This document shows positions 1 to 9,770 of a stretch of 64,000 nt of DNA, piece by piece (the stretch's first letter is position 1; each line of letters opens with the position of its first letter). Both the position numbers and the translations under genes were made by a program. The notes beneath the pieces are model-generated. The model saw nothing but the letters and a program-made list of their open reading frames with translations. It ran no database searches and was not told the DNA's origin. The stretch lies in contig JARVLF010000012.1 of the NCBI GenBank assembly GCA_030849465.1, positions 496,001-560,000 on the forward strand, in the 5' to 3' direction. Source of the DNA: Moesziomyces globuligerus. Taxonomy: Eukaryota > Basidiomycota > Ustilaginomycetes > Ustilaginales > Ustilaginaceae.

Positions 1-1
1 G

Positions 2-1690
2 CTGCTGAGTCTTTTCCGCAAGTTCGAAGAGACCTCCGGACAGTCGTTTGGCTCGCTCATGCAGGAATGGACCCTGGCGAGCTCGCAGGGCGGCAGTCCG
101 TCTGGGCACTCGCACAGCGCATTGGAGGCGCTGCAGTCTTTGGACGCGACTGTGGTGTTTGCTACGTGCACCGAGTATCCGCGATCGCTGCCACTGCGAA
201 ACACCGTGGCGTTGGGATACGAGGCCAGCAGCTCCGAGGGCGACGAAGACGAGGCGGAAGCAGGTCTGCCTGGCCAGGTGTATGGGCTGCACACGGATGG
301 CGCGCAGCGGTACGACCCTATCTTCCTGTCGTCGCTGCTTGCGCGTATCACGGCACCCGACGAAAAGCTCACGGGTCTGCAGTGGCTAGCGGTGTTCGCG
401 ACCAACGTGCCCGGATCAGCTGTGTGCGGACTGTCTTCGCGCTGCGCCGAGATGCGCCGCGCGAGCCTCACGCTAGTCTCGAACCTGTATCTGGCAGTGC
501 GGGAGGCGGACTTCCAGGAGAAAGACCATCTGATCATGGTGCTCGACCTGGTCCGCGATGCGCTCGACTCGACCGCCGCCGTGCAGGAGTCCGAATCCGA
601 GGCACCGTTCTTGCCGACGACGACGACGCTCTTCATCGCGCACAGCCTCCGCTCTGTGACGACGCCGGCATCGTTCATCTACCCGGCGATCTCGCACTTC
701 TTGCTGCAACGGCCGGAGCTGGATGTGGGCGATGTGCCGTTGCTCTACAATCTGCTATATACGGCAAGCGATCGGGTCAAGCAGGAGCGAATGTGGATGC
801 TGCGCTTCCTGCGCGATGTGGCGCGCTCGGGCGGGCGCAGCGATTGGAAGATCCTCAAGCGCAGACGCACGTGGGAGCTGCTGGCGTCGCTCTACGACTC
901 GTGCGACCCGCGCGGTGCGGGGGCTAGTGCCGAACGAGCTGTGGAAGAGGCGGCGATCCGTGCACTGGTGGAGGACACTACGTTCTGGCTTGTCGCCAAT
1001 GCGGATGTGGCGATCGAGCTGGTGACGCGCCGCGGTCTGCTGACGTGGATGTGGCAGCAGGTCGTGCGCGAAGGCGTTGTGGCTCTCGCCGATCCCAGCG
1101 CGGCGAAGGCGAAGGTGGAGGCAGATCGGGAAGGGATGGCGACGACAATGCCACCACGCAGCGTGTGGATGCTGCTTCTGGCTCAGCTGATGCGCAGCGT
1201 CGACTTGGATCGGCTGCACAGGGCTACGGAGGGCGCCTGGATTGCACCGGTGCTGACTCTCGTGCATACCACTACCATCGCTCTGCAGACCTGTATCGCG
1301 GCACCCGCGGCTGCCGGTCTGCCAAAGGCTTCCATCGAGCTCGTACGGACCATCACGTGTGCAGCAGCAGAGGTGCTCGACCGTCTCGTCCCGCACGCCG
1401 ACGATCACGCACGAGAGCATTCGCATGCGCTCCTGGGAACCCTAGACGCGCTCGTTGAGCTTGCTGCCTCTGCTTTGGCAAGCGCGGGCAACGACCGCAG
1501 CCGTGTAGAGCAGGCCTGCGTGCGCATCCACTCGGCGCTGCTGGGTGTCGCACCGGCACTGACCGACGCAGCTTCGACTCGCCGCATGGCCAGCATCCTC
1601 CGACAGTCGACTGCGCTGTGCACTCGCTTCGACCCAGCCACCCACGCGCTCGTCGCTTCCACCCTCTTCCAGCCCTCTCCTGTCTCTTGA
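2..1690 (+). CDS. URB1: URB1/Npa1-like nucleolar 60S pre-ribosome factor, 3' part
   Basis: The frame is open from the left edge, so this is the C-terminal part (about 563 residues) of a larger protein; the first in-frame ATG at 59 is internal. The segment around 715-890 has the signature of the Urb1/NopRA1 C-terminal domain: 'DVPLLYNLLYTASD', then 'KQERMWMLRFLRD', then 'DWKILKRRRTWELLASLYDS'. In yeast Urb1/Npa1 is a very large nucleolar scaffold of early 60S pre-ribosomes. The rest is alpha-helical, Leu/Ala-rich and repeat-like, as expected for the family. Translation stops with TGA at 1688-1690. No intron is needed in this part. The family assignment rests on the conserved C-terminal block, which I recognise by eye. 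Confidence 0.8.
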   Translation: MLSLFRKFEETSGQSFGSLMQEWTLASSQGGSPSGHSHSALEALQSLDATVVFATCTEYPRSLPLRNTVALGYEASSSEGDEDEAEAGLPGQVYGLHTDGAQRYDPIFLSSLLARITAPDEKLTGLQWLAVFATNVPGSAVCGLSSRCAEMRRASLTLVSNLYLAVREADFQEKDHLIMVLDLVRDALDSTAAVQESESEAPFLPTTTTLFIAHSLRSVTTPASFIYPAISHFLLQRPELDVGDVPLLYNLLYTASDRVKQERMWMLRFLRDVARSGGRSDWKILKRRRTWELLASLYDSCDPRGAGASAERAVEEAAIRALVEDTTFWLVANADVAIELVTRRGLLTWMWQQVVREGVVALADPSAAKAKVEADREGMATTMPPRSVWMLLLAQLMRSVDLDRLHRATEGAWIAPVLTLVHTTTIALQTCIAAPAAAGLPKASIELVRTITCAAAEVLDRLVPHADDHAREHSHALLGTLDALVELAASALASAGNDRSRVEQACVRIHSALLGVAPALTDAASTRRMASILRQSTALCTRFDPATHALVASTLFQPSPVS

Positions 1691-2349
1691 AGCCACGGCA
1701 AGACCAGACACGTATCCAACCCATGGACTGCGAGCAATGCGACCACCTCTGTAATGCGAGCCCTGTGATTTCATAGCGCACTCTCTCGTCGGAACATCGG
1801 CCTGGCCAAAGATTGGCGTTTCAGGATTAAGCTTAGGGTCAAGCACACCATGGCTCCGAGTTGGCTAGTCTGCAAACGCTCTGTCTGGCGGAACGCCGGC
1901 TCGCCGATGACCAGCTCACGGGCAACGTCGCATTTTCAGCTCGCACAGGCGATCGCCTTGGCTCGTCTTTGCCATTCAACAGTGTCCGAACGACCGCGTC
2001 GTCCGCTTGCCGGTCATTTGGATGCTTCGGTTGCCAGCCGGGTCTCTGGCCTCCTTGGACTCAACACGGCAGAACCCTCCGCCCGGGTTAGCGTGAGCCC
2101 CACAGGTCCCTCGCGTAATGACTCCAGCACTACAACGTCTCTGCAAGGTACCAATTCAGACGCAATCGCGAAGCAGGAAGGTGTTTAGCTAGGCGACCGA
2201 AAGCGCGGCAGCAGCTTTGCAGCCTAGCCCCGACGAGCGAAAGGCAAGCACCGTGACATGTAAGCTTCTTGGCATAGCTGCACTGTTTGTATTGAAATGC
2301 TCGTGATGTAGTGCGACAGAGCTACGCTGTAACGGCCTTGCGTCATGAC
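1691..2349. other. Intergenic region, convergent 3' ends
   Basis: This 0.66 kb stretch lies between the ends of the URB1-like gene and the Dcr2-like gene, so it should hold two 3' UTRs. I see no convincing coding frame, RNA gene or repeat in it. Confidence 0.5.
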
Positions 2350-4458
2350 TTAGGTGGTATAGGGCAAGACAAAGTCGTCGAACCTCGTGGATGCGATGGT
2401 AGGATCGCTCGAGGCGATGCGGTGGTAAGTGCGGATTTGCTGGGCCCAGTTCTGGAACTCGATCACACGTGCACGGCGCTGGATGGTCGGATTTCCGTAG
2501 GCTGCATAGGAGGCGCCGCCGCCAAAGCAGATCCAGGTGCCGGCGACACGGCGACAGTCCGAGTTGAGATGCATGTGGCCGTGTACGAGCAGGCGGATCC
2601 CGGGCGGGGCGCGGTTGAGCGAAGTGACAAGGTCAAAGATGCCCGGCTGAGCCTGTGCGCCCTCGAACGTCGCGGTCTCGTTCCTGCTGCCTACCCTCAG
2701 CTCGCTCCCCGCCGTTGGACCGGTAGGATTTTGGATGCGGGGAGGCACGCCGGTATCGACCGGGTTGAAAGCTTCGGGAACGGGGATGTGCATGAAGAGG
2801 ATCGAGGGCGGTCTGGCCAGTGCCTGGTTCTGATCCGCCTCGGCATCCCACACCTTGTCTGCGCGCTTCGCATCCGCACGCCGTCTCCACTGCGGCCCCA
2901 GATCCTTGGCACCATCCGGACGGTAGGGCTGAAGCGTCTGCTTGATCGCGGTGTATTTGGCCTCGAACCAGTCGAGCTGGTCTTTGCGGATATAGCCGTA
3001 GCCGGGCTTGGACCAGGGTCGCCACTTGTCCTTATCGGCATGCGTACCCGAATCCATGAACCACAGCGTGGCCACATGCGTCGCATCATCTCCGGGGCTG
3101 TGGAGCTTGATATAGTAGTTGCCCGCGCCGGTGACGAGCGCAGGCCCAACGAGGCTGTACGAGTAGGGCATGTTTTGAATGATCTGCATCTGCTGCTCGC
3201 GCGTCAACGAGCCCGCCTCGCTGTCGTGATTGCCCAGAATGACGGCATACGGGATCCGACGCTGGATGAGCGGAGCCGTGTAGAGCGCCAGTACGCTGCG
3301 CGGATCCCACGAAGTGCTGTGACCGTTGAGCTGGTCGCCGGTGAGCACGACCATGTCCGGCTTCTCCGAGTCGAGCCAGCGATCGACCATGGCTAGCGTG
3401 TCGTTCTTGGAGAGACAGCCGCGTGCGGCCCAGCGCGGATCGTTGGCGTCCGTGTCGCGACACGGCTCGGGGTTGACCGAAAAGTGCAGGTCGGCGAGCT
3501 GGAGGATCTTGAAGCTGCCGTCGGCGCGGAAGCGGAGTGGCTCGAGCAGCGGCTTGCGCACGGGCTTGCGGCGGAACGACAACGACACCTGCGCAGAGCC
3601 GATCGAGGCATGCGGCCTGGACACCACACCTGCACTCTCGAACCCGGGCCACGGCGGATTGTCGCCGTAGATCAAGTCGAGCTCGGTAATCGCATCCATC
3701 GGTGCCGTCGTTGCTGCTCGCTGTCGCGACGAGGTGTCATCGCGCTTCCAGAAGCCGAGCTTTTCCTGCTCGTACTGCGCGGGCGAGACGGTGCGGTAGT
3801 AGAGGTGGAGGGCCTTTTCGCCGGCCATCATGCGGACGACCTTGGAGCGCAGGCCGGTCTTGACTCTGTGCCAGCCATCGATGCCGGTGGGGGGCGATTC
3901 GCCCTGTTCGACGAGGCGGATCTCGACGACGTTCTGCACATCGCGACGTCTGGACTTGCGGTAGAAGAGGTAGCGCTGTTCGATGCTGCCAAAGATGTTG
4001 GTGAGCATGCCGCCGGCCGAGGCGCTCATCTCTCCTGCCGGGCTCAGGCTCCGGTCGACCTGGACCCACTTGCCGAGCAGCGCATCTTCAGCCGGAGTGG
4101 TCTTGGGCGAGCAGCTGGTGAGCGGTAAGCAGGCCTTGATGGTGATCTCGGTGATGGGCGCCGGGTTGGGGATGAGCGGCGCGTAGATGTCGAGCGGATA
4201 GGTATCGTCGAACTGCGCAGAGCCGGCCGAGGACGTAGCAGCTGGATGCGTGCTGTTATCAGAGCTGCCGATCACTGCATCCGATACGGCGGAAGAGGCC
4301 TTGGACGTAGTCGGACGCAGGTCGATGGCGGTGTACGCTTGCCAGCCGATGATTCTCGAGTTGCTCAAGACGCCGTCGTGGGCCAAGTAGAAGACGCACG
4401 TCAGCAGGAGCGAGAAAGCCGCGGTGAGCAAGACGCCTTTTCCAATTCTGTGGCGCAT
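2350..4458 (-). CDS. DCR2: Dcr2-type calcineurin-like metallophosphoesterase, membrane anchored
   Basis: 702 residues starting at ATG 4458. Residues 9-27 are hydrophobic and form a signal anchor; the catalytic part should be lumenal or extracytoplasmic. The metallophosphoesterase core is complete: 'LQLADLHFS' near 320 (DxH), 'VVLTGDQLNG' near 371 (GDxx), 'VILGNHDSE' near 410 (GNHD), 'FMHIPVPE' near 554 and 'LVHGHMHLNSD' near 629 (GHxH). The Cys-containing segment after DLHFSV and the RDTDANDPRW stretch resemble yeast Dcr2, a phosphatase linked to cell-cycle control and the unfolded protein response. The 300 residues before the core are less conserved. Dcr2-like is the best guess; a related fungal purple-type phosphoesterase is possible. 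The substrate cannot be read from the sequence. Confidence 0.85.
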   Translation of the reverse strand: MRHRIGKGVLLTAAFSLLLTCVFYLAHDGVLSNSRIIGWQAYTAIDLRPTTSKASSAVSDAVIGSSDNSTHPAATSSAGSAQFDDTYPLDIYAPLIPNPAPITEITIKACLPLTSCSPKTTPAEDALLGKWVQVDRSLSPAGEMSASAGGMLTNIFGSIEQRYLFYRKSRRRDVQNVVEIRLVEQGESPPTGIDGWHRVKTGLRSKVVRMMAGEKALHLYYRTVSPAQYEQEKLGFWKRDDTSSRQRAATTAPMDAITELDLIYGDNPPWPGFESAGVVSRPHASIGSAQVSLSFRRKPVRKPLLEPLRFRADGSFKILQLADLHFSVNPEPCRDTDANDPRWAARGCLSKNDTLAMVDRWLDSEKPDMVVLTGDQLNGHSTSWDPRSVLALYTAPLIQRRIPYAVILGNHDSEAGSLTREQQMQIIQNMPYSYSLVGPALVTGAGNYYIKLHSPGDDATHVATLWFMDSGTHADKDKWRPWSKPGYGYIRKDQLDWFEAKYTAIKQTLQPYRPDGAKDLGPQWRRRADAKRADKVWDAEADQNQALARPPSILFMHIPVPEAFNPVDTGVPPRIQNPTGPTAGSELRVGSRNETATFEGAQAQPGIFDLVTSLNRAPPGIRLLVHGHMHLNSDCRRVAGTWICFGGGASYAAYGNPTIQRRARVIEFQNWAQQIRTYHRIASSDPTIASTRFDDFVLPYTT

Positions 4459-7094
4459 GGTGGGCGTTGCGGGTCGTCACGAGGCTAGCGCATGAGATGC
4501 GATGTATGGTCTGACGTTGCAGGATTCGAAGACGACGAGGTACACCGGATCCTGATGGAAGGCTGATCCGTTCGCAACAGAGAAGCGACACCGAAGGGCC
4601 CAAGCTGCAGGTGCCCTGCATGAAGTGGGACCAACGCGAACAAAAAATGGTGCAAGTGTGAGGGCGCAAAGATGTTCACAGCGCCGGTCCCAAGTCGATC
4701 GGAAGCTTTTTTCCAATGGCAAAAGATCGGCGATAGCGATGTTGTGCGGCGTCTCGGCACAAGTGGCCGAAGCTGCATGGACGGCCAAAAGGCGATTGCT
4801 TGGCACAGGGAGCAGGAACGCGGAATGCGATTCCAAGGCGCGAGATTGCTCTGGCGTGGGTGGCGTGCATGGCCGAGCCTGGCCGAGCCTGGCCGTGCAC
4901 GCTGGTGGTGCATGCCCATCCATGCGGTGAGATCGCCAAGAAGCGACGAGGCTGCAGGAGGACGATCCCTACGAAGGCTTGGAGCGAGATCGTCGTGCCA
5001 AGAGCTGAAGACGGCCGTGAGGGCAGGGCAGCTGCTCGGTTGCGCCGGATGATGTGCGGGCTGCGGTACAAATGCCGTGACCATGCGGTGGCTATGAGCT
5101 GTCTCTCGGTGGAGCCAAGGATCGACGTTGCATTCCGTCGAGAGCTTGGCTCGTCCTGAGACATGCGAGCTCGCCCCTTTCACCGCTTGCAATGGTTGCG
5201 CAGTCCGAGGCGGAAGAGCGACAACAGTTGTCAGGGTCGAGGATGATGTTGGGCAGCGTAGCAGTTCTCTGATCGGTCTAACAAGCTTCAAGTGGCGCTA
5301 CAGGACTAGGCCGGGAAAGCGGAAAGGGGTGAGGATGCACCAGCAGGCGGGCGTGCGCGAGGGCTGAAGCGAAGCTTAGTGCAGGCGAAAGAAGTTGACG
5401 AGGAAGGATGAAATCGGGCAAGCGAGGACCGCGCAGCAGCCAGGAACCGAGCACACCAAGGGCGGTACAGCAAGCATGCCGATGCCGAGTCGAAGAGATT
5501 CTCTAGCGCGTCTGCGCCGTTGCGTCGCGCATGCAGCGTACACTGCCGAGATGCGCTGCTGCAACGAGGAAACAGTCGACTGAGCTTGGCCGCATCGCCG
5601 CGCAGCAAAAGACTCGAGGAGCGGCGCGCAACCCCTAATCCATTGCAAGGAGGTACGCATCCTCAACGCTTTCGCCGTCCGGACGGTCGTCGGATGCCCC
5701 GAGCAGAGGCGAAGCATTCCAGAGTCCAAGTTGGCTGGACCCTTTGAGAACACGTCGCGAATCCGAGGTGCCAGCGAGGCGCGTTTTTTTGGGTTCAGCG
5801 CTGGAGCAGAGCAAACGCGTCGAGTTGCCAAACGCGATTCGCAGACGGGAGCGAGCTGTCAAATGTTGAAAATTCTGCAGACGAGAAGAGGCAGACAAGG
5901 AGAGGAGCGCGGGAAGCGCGGGATTCAAAGTCCGACATCTGCACCTTCCCAGCTCGGCTAGCATGGATGCAGAGCAGCCATGGTGCCAAGCCTGAGCCTC
6001 CATCGAACGAGGCGGCGAGAGTTCGGATGCGCCGAGCCGGCAGAGCGACGGTGCCCAACGCACCTTCTGAGTACATTCCTCGCTCCTTGCGGTCGCACCT
6101 TGGCCATGTGCCTAGATCGGCTTCGGCAAAGACTGGCAGAGGACGCGTCCCGTCGAGACCCTTTGTACGAGGATGCTGCATGGCGCAAGCATGCTCAAGC
6201 GCAACTTGGCTGGTTGGTTGGCTTTGTTGCAATCCGGTCGGCTGGTTTGCTCTTCTTGGCACTGCGTCGAAGCCTTTGCCACCGCTGAGCCAAGCTACGC
6301 CCAGCACGGTCCCAGCATGACCACAGCATGACCACAGCGTTGGTTCGGGAATGTCAGTCCGCGTTACGTGCGCGGTGTGCGCGTACGACGACAAAGCTTT
6401 CCAAACGTCGCCTCGCACTGCTCGACAGAGGCGCAGGATCGAGCAGCGACGCAACGCTGCGGATCTCGAGATGCGATTCGCTATATGACAGCAGCATCTC
6501 GTTCCCATCCTCAAGCCAAGCCCGGCTCTCCCTTTTCAACCCCCGCTCTTCGCTCCCCGTCCAGACTAGCCTTCCCCCCTTCTCCTTTGGCCTCACCCCC
6601 TCCCGATACCGCCAGCCAGCCAGCCCAGCCAGCCCAGCCAGCCCGTCGCGTTACGCACTGGCAGCTCGTCTGACCGTCCCCATCTACGCTCTTTTGCATC
6701 CACTGCCTACACGCGCACCCACAAGCTCACCTACGCCCTTTGTCGTCACCGTCCCCAATCCCACCTTTCCCTCTCACCTCTCCACCTCTCCATCTCCTTC
6801 CCCCTTCGTATCGACTCTCCCATCCCCTCTCCGCTCCTCTAACAAGGGCCTCCATCTGACTGGTTCAGACAGCTTGGCCTCTGCTAGCTCCATCCCACTC
6901 CACTCCCTCGACCGCTCGCACGACCCGACCTGGCATAACACCTCGGCTCGTCTCATCCATACCCGAATCCGCCATCCATCACCCACCCGCATACCCCCAA
7001 TCTTGATCCCGAGGCCTCTGGTAGCCCTTCGTTTGTCCGATCAATCCACCCCCCTAAGCCTCGAAATCCCCTCTCCACTCGACCGCTTTTCACC
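4459..7094. other. Long intergenic region between divergent genes, with pyrimidine-rich leader
   Basis: This 2.6 kb region separates the divergently transcribed phosphoesterase and GMC oxidoreductase genes and should carry both promoters. The right part (about 6500-7094) is strikingly C/T-rich on the plus strand and ends at the GMC start codon, so it is probably the 5' leader. There is a short 'GCCGAGCCTG' direct repeat near 4872-4890. Open frames here are Ser/Pro- or Arg-rich and look like composition artefacts. Confidence 0.5.
6612..6644. repeat. CAGCC-type short tandem repeat in the GMC leader
   Basis: Units of CCAGC and CCAGCC are repeated without interruption inside the C/T-rich leader about 460 bases before the GMC start codon. 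This is a simple repeat; no function is implied. Confidence 0.8.
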
Positions 7095-9233
7095 ATGAAG
7101 ACCACCTTCTTTTCGTTCCTGCTGGTCTCGCTCCCGCTCTTCGCCTCGGCTTCGCTCGAGCCGCGTTCCAATGCACGACACCACCGACGCTCCCGTCATC
7201 TCCACTCCGATCCCTCGTCGCCCTCCCAGCCCGCCCTTTACTCGAGGGACGCCTTCGGTGACCAGCCCCGTCTCCACTCCCGATCCGAGCCAGGCGCCGC
7301 CATCGCAAAGTCCTACACCAAAGTGGCTGACGACGTCTTTGACTACGTCATCGCTGGCGGTGGCACTGCTGGCCTCGCCCTCGCCGGTCGTCTGACCGAG
7401 GATCCCCACATCACCGTCGCCGTCATCGAGGCAGGCCACTCGGGCTACGCCAACGACGAGCAGCTCCTCGTGCCCGGCAACGCCTACTTCAAATCCTCCG
7501 TCGGCACCGATCTCGACTGGCAGTACGTCACCGCCAACCAGACCAAGCTCCAGGATGCTTCCGGCAACCCACGCACCGCCAGCTGGCCTCGCGGTAAGGT
7601 GCTCGGCGGTTCCTCGGCCATCAACGGCCTCTACTACGTCGCCGCCAGCAAGCGCGAACACCAGGTCTGGGGTCGCCTTTCCGGCGACGCTGCCACCTGG
7701 GGCTGGCACAGCCTCCGCGACGCCATGAAGAAGTCGACCAACTTTTCGCCCAACCAGATCAAGGAGCTCGACTCGAGCATCCAGAACCAGACCGAGTTCG
7801 TCGGTCGCAACGGCCCCGTCTCGATCAGCTACCCCGGCGTCAGCTACCAACCCGTCGCCGACTGGGTGCCCACCCTCGCCGCCATCGGCCTCGACCAGGC
7901 CAAGAGCCCCTACGATGGTGAGAACCAGGGCGCCTTCATCGCCACTTCCACCCTCAACTCTGCCAACTGGCAGCGTTCCTTCTCCCGCAACGCTTACCTC
8001 GACCCCATCGCCAACAAGCGCAAGAACCTCGTCGTCCTCCCCAACCAGACCGTCACCAGGATCATCTGGGACGACGAGGTGGACGACGAGGGAAAGCGAC
8101 GCGCGCTCGGCGTCGAATTCGCCGCCAGCAGCTCCGCCCCTCGTGTCCACGTCACTGCCCGCCGTGAGGTCATCCTCAGCGCCGGTGCGATCGGCTCTCC
8201 GCAGATCCTCCAGCTTTCTGGTTTCGGCTGCAAGGAGCTTCTGCACAAGAACAACGTGACCCTCCTCAAGGAGCTCCCCGGCGTCGGTCAGAACCTGCAG
8301 GACCACCTCTCGGGCTCGGTCACCTTCTCGCCCGCCGAGGGTCTCGTGCTCCCCTCCGAGACCAACCTCACCAAGAAGGCGTCGTTTGTCGACTCGAGCG
8401 TCGCCTACGTGACGCTCGACAAGATGTACGGCGCCAACGAGACGGCGCACTTCCTGGCGCGCGCCAAGAAGTTTAGTGCCGACTACATCAAGTCGGCGAC
8501 CAACGTGCCCGAGGCGGTGCGTCGCGGCTGGGCCAAGCAGTACAAGCTTCTGCTTGAAGACCTCCTGGTGGCCAAGAGCAAGAACGGCTTCACCGGTGGC
8601 GCCAAGGGCGCCGTCGAGATGCTGCTCGGCATCAGCACGGGCTCGTCGATCCAGGTCGAGACGGCGCTCCAGGCGCCGTTTTCGCGCGGATGGGTCGAGA
8701 TCGCCTCGAAGGATCCGTTTGCCAAGCCGATCATCAACCCCAACTACCTGCAGCACCAGTCGGACGTCGAGCTCATGCGATCCGGCTTCCAGCTCGCGCG
8801 CAAGATCGGCCAGACGGCGCCGCTCAAGAGCGTCGTCGGCGCCGAGACGGCTCCTGGAGCCGCGGTGACGAGCGATGCCGACTGGGACAAGTTTATCGCG
8901 ACGACGGCGGGCACCGAGTACCACCCGAGCTCGACGTGCAGCATGCTGGACGAGGACGATGGCGGCGTGGTCGACAACGAGCTGCGCGTCTACGGCACGG
9001 CCAACGTGCGCGTCGTCGATGCGAGCGTGATCCCCATCTCGCTCTCGTCGCACCTCATGTCGGCCACCTATGCGGTCGCCGAGATCGCAGCCGACCTCAT
9101 CAAGGCCTGCCCCTTTGAGCCGATCGACGAGTGCGACTGGGACGGCCAAGATGACGAAGCCGATGCGAGGGGTGCTGATGCCCAGGCCGAGGATGGTGAG
9201 GATGACGACGAGTGCGAGGACGAGTCTGCGTAG
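7095..9233 (+). CDS. Secreted GMC-family FAD oxidoreductase
   Basis: 712 residues from ATG 7095 (context CACCATGA). Residues 1-19 are a signal peptide (hydrophobic core, then ASASLEPR). The FAD-binding motif 'DYVIAGGGTAGLALAGRLTE' is at about 83-102, GMC signature 1 'GKVLGGSSAING' near 167, and signature 2 'SAGAIGSPQILQLSGFG' near 359. The C-terminal active-site block is intact: 'YHPSSTCSM' near 610 carries the catalytic His, and 'SSHLMSATYAVAE' near 651 carries the second His. Several N-glycosylation sequons fit secretion. The family includes glucose oxidase, aryl-alcohol oxidase, glucose dehydrogenase and choline dehydrogenase; the substrate cannot be assigned. Unusual: after the fold ends near 'KACPFEP' there is a roughly 30-residue strongly acidic tail with two Cys residues. 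Confidence 0.92.
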   Translation: MKTTFFSFLLVSLPLFASASLEPRSNARHHRRSRHLHSDPSSPSQPALYSRDAFGDQPRLHSRSEPGAAIAKSYTKVADDVFDYVIAGGGTAGLALAGRLTEDPHITVAVIEAGHSGYANDEQLLVPGNAYFKSSVGTDLDWQYVTANQTKLQDASGNPRTASWPRGKVLGGSSAINGLYYVAASKREHQVWGRLSGDAATWGWHSLRDAMKKSTNFSPNQIKELDSSIQNQTEFVGRNGPVSISYPGVSYQPVADWVPTLAAIGLDQAKSPYDGENQGAFIATSTLNSANWQRSFSRNAYLDPIANKRKNLVVLPNQTVTRIIWDDEVDDEGKRRALGVEFAASSSAPRVHVTARREVILSAGAIGSPQILQLSGFGCKELLHKNNVTLLKELPGVGQNLQDHLSGSVTFSPAEGLVLPSETNLTKKASFVDSSVAYVTLDKMYGANETAHFLARAKKFSADYIKSATNVPEAVRRGWAKQYKLLLEDLLVAKSKNGFTGGAKGAVEMLLGISTGSSIQVETALQAPFSRGWVEIASKDPFAKPIINPNYLQHQSDVELMRSGFQLARKIGQTAPLKSVVGAETAPGAAVTSDADWDKFIATTAGTEYHPSSTCSMLDEDDGGVVDNELRVYGTANVRVVDASVIPISLSSHLMSATYAVAEIAADLIKACPFEPIDECDWDGQDDEADARGADAQAEDGEDDDECEDESA

Positions 9234-9770
9234 TCACAGTCTGCCGATCCAGCAGATGACTTGGCCTTTTGCTTTCTCTTTGTCTTTTTCGAGCGCGTAC
9301 GCGCGTGCGTCGCAGGCCGGCGCCGCGACGTTGCTGCGCATGCTTCGCCTTCTCCCAATCTTAGCTTTGCCAGCTGGCTTTTTCTTTCTCGCTTTCGTCC
9401 GCAGAGTGATGCGTGTGCGGGACTGGAAGTGGTGTGACTGCGCTTTGTGTGTGCAGAGGAGGAAGGCAGAGCCAAGCATGGGCGAGCCTGCGCAAGCCTG
9501 AAGCAGATGTAGATGCCAGAGAGTGGGTTGTTTGGGCAACTGAGCGGACCGCAGAGTGGAGCATGCGTAGTGAAAGAGACGTGGATGCAAGAGATTGTGC
9601 ATTGTTGTGCAAACGAGGGTACAGTGTGCAGGGCCAGCCTGGTGATGATGCGATCCGGATCCGGGGCAAGTCTAACGAGAGCGAGAGGGGGAGAGGGGAG
9701 ATGCAAGACGAGAAAGAAAAAAAAGGTCCTTGGGAACACGAAGCGACCGGCCAGGGATGAGAGGGGGTTT
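9234..9770. other. Intergenic region, convergent 3' ends
   Basis: These 537 bases lie between the stops of the GMC gene (+) and the hydrolase-like gene (-). I expect two 3' UTRs; no coding or RNA signal is visible. Confidence 0.5.

Noticed and set aside
6328..7098. 256-codon Ser/Pro-rich frame just before the GMC gene
   Set aside because: It follows the C/T-rich leader composition, overlaps the GMC start and has no domain.
7041..9149. 702-codon open frame antisense to the GMC oxidoreductase
   Set aside because: Composition shadow of the sense gene, which has a full set of GMC motifs.
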